Positions 5,185 to 6,075 of a stretch of 6,075 bases of DNA are shown here, piece after piece; position 1 is the first letter of the stretch, and the number at the start of each line of letters is the position of its first letter. Source of the stretch: DATKKM01 sp035542855 (GTDB lineage Bacteria; Chloroflexota; Dehalococcoidia; SM23-28-2; RBG-16-64-32); assembly GCA_035542855.1 (NCBI GenBank), contig DATKKM010000115.1:1-6075 (forward strand), read 5' to 3'. The notes beneath the pieces are model-generated. The model was not told where the DNA came from. It saw nothing but the letters and a program-made list of their open reading frames with translations, and did no database searches. Made by a program: the position numbers and the translations under genes.

Positions 5185-6075
5185 TACCAGCCGCGCAGGG
5201 CCAGCCGCTGCTCTTCGCTCATGCTGCGCACGTCCAGGCCGGGCATGGCGTCGCCGAGGCCGCGGGAGACTTCGGCGATGATGTGCGGGTCGTTGTAGTG
5301 GGTCACAGCCTGCACGATGGCGTGAGCGACGCGGGCAGGGTTGGACGACTTGAAGATCCCGGAGCCGACGAACACGCCGTCTGCGCCGAGCTTCATCATC
5401 AGCGCGGCGTCCGCGGGCGTGGCGACACCGCCGGCCGCGAAGTTCACGACTGGCAGACGGCCCAGCTCCTTGGTCTCCCTCAGCAGCTCGTAGGGGGCGG
5501 CCAGGTTCTTGGCTTCCGCCATCAGCTCTTCGTCCGGCATGTTCTGCACGCGGCGGATCCCCTGCCAGACGCTGCGCATGTGGCGCACGGCCTCGACGAT
5601 GTTGCCGGTGCCGGCCTCGCCCTTCGTGCGGATCATCGCGGCGCCCTCACCGATGCGGCGCAGCGCCTCGCCCAGGTCGCGACAGCCACAGACGAAAGGG
5701 ACGTTGAACTGCCACTTATCGATGTGGTTGGACTCGTCGGCGGGGGTGAGCACCTCGGACTCGTCGATGTAGTCGACGCCCAGCGCCTGCAGCACCTCCG
5801 CCTCAACGAAATGGCCGATGCGGGCCTTGGCCATGACCGGGATGCTGACCGACTCCATGATGCGGACGATTACCTCGGGGTCGGACATGCGGGCGACGCC
5901 GCCGGCCACGCGGATATCGGCGGGGACGCGCTCCAGGGCCATGACGGCGCAGGCGCCGGCTTCCTGGGCGATTTCGGCGTGCTCCGGGGTAACGACGTCC
6001 ATGATGACGCCGCCCTTGAGCATCTGCGCCAGGCCGCGCTTGACGGTATCAGTGCCGGTTTTTGCCTCGATGGCC
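5184..6075 (-). CDS. pdxS: Pyridoxal 5'-phosphate synthase lyase subunit (start outside window)
   Basis: PdxS makes PLP from ribose 5-phosphate, glyceraldehyde 3-phosphate and ammonia supplied by PdxT; it forms a dodecamer of TIM barrels in the cytosol. 296 residues are visible, nearly the whole protein. They begin AIEAKTGTDTVKRGLAQ, before the conserved MLKGGVIMDVV. That upstream stretch is typical PdxS, and no start codon occurs in it, so the true start lies right of 6075 and the ATG at 6023 is internal. The residues equivalent to D24, K81 and K149 of the Geobacillus enzyme are present in VIMDVV, VMAKARIGH and IRTKGEAGTGN, at the same spacing (57 and 125 residues). FAAGGVATPADAALMM and GVFVGSGIF form the phosphate-binding end, and the protein ends LALRGW like other members. 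The TAG stop touches the methyltransferase remnant. pdxT is not adjacent, which is unusual. Confidence 0.97.
   Translation of the reverse strand, partial: AIEAKTGTDTVKRGLAQMLKGGVIMDVVTPEHAEIAQEAGACAVMALERVPADIRVAGGVARMSDPEVIVRIMESVSIPVMAKARIGHFVEAEVLQALGVDYIDESEVLTPADESNHIDKWQFNVPFVCGCRDLGEALRRIGEGAAMIRTKGEAGTGNIVEAVRHMRSVWQGIRRVQNMPDEELMAEAKNLAAPYELLRETKELGRLPVVNFAAGGVATPADAALMMKLGADGVFVGSGIFKSSNPARVAHAIVQAVTHYNDPHIIAEVSRGLGDAMPGLDVRSMSEEQRLALRGW

Noticed and set aside
6021..6023. ATG at 6023 as the start of pdxS
   Set aside because: The 17 codons upstream encode the conserved PdxS N-terminus (TGTDTVKRGLAQ) up to the window edge, so this methionine is internal.

Overview
The window is GC-rich, tightly packed bacterial chromosome, mostly on the minus strand. 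The gene set is housekeeping. It holds the DXP-independent vitamin B6 enzymes PdxS and PdxT, an R3H-domain ATPase of the SpoIIIAA/Ycf45 type, thymidylate kinase and ribosomal protein bS20. An R3H ATPase next to tmk, the GC-rich codon use and apparently leaderless starts fit a Chloroflexota bacterium, perhaps Dehalococcoidia-like. That assignment is inference from gene content; an actinobacterial or related origin cannot be excluded.

Layout, left to right. Positions 1-85 carry the first 28 codons of rpsT (bS20, minus strand, TTG start, strong Shine-Dalgarno), cut by the window edge. A plausible promoter lies just upstream. Positions 165-3969 form a four-gene minus-strand operon, transcribed in the order pdxT, GNAT-like protein, R3H ATPase, tmk. 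Its junctions are a 4-nt ATGA overlap, a 7-nt gap and a 4-nt gap. The first codons of tmk include a short repeat of a type scattered through many GC-rich genomes. The 80-bp gap at 3970-4049 is a divergent promoter region. On each side a -10-like hexamer ends exactly 6 nt before the start codon, which suggests leaderless mRNAs. A plus-strand alpha/beta hydrolase (4050-4793) follows and ends in an intrinsic terminator whose stem includes part of the stop codon. Positions 4831-5184 hold the C-terminal half of a SAM-dependent methyltransferase, with its N-terminal half missing. Positions 5184-6075 hold pdxS on the minus strand, whose start lies beyond the window.

PdxS and PdxT act together as PLP synthase: PdxT releases ammonia from glutamine and PdxS builds pyridoxal 5'-phosphate. 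Their genes are usually adjacent. Here they are separated by about 1.2 kb holding a hydrolase on the opposite strand and a broken methyltransferase, so pdxT appears to rely on its own promoter and leads a different operon. I see no mobile element, CRISPR array, tRNA or clearly new defence or biosynthetic system. The points most worth a second look are the split PLP-synthase locus, the methyltransferase remnant, the repeat at the tmk start and the paired leaderless promoters.
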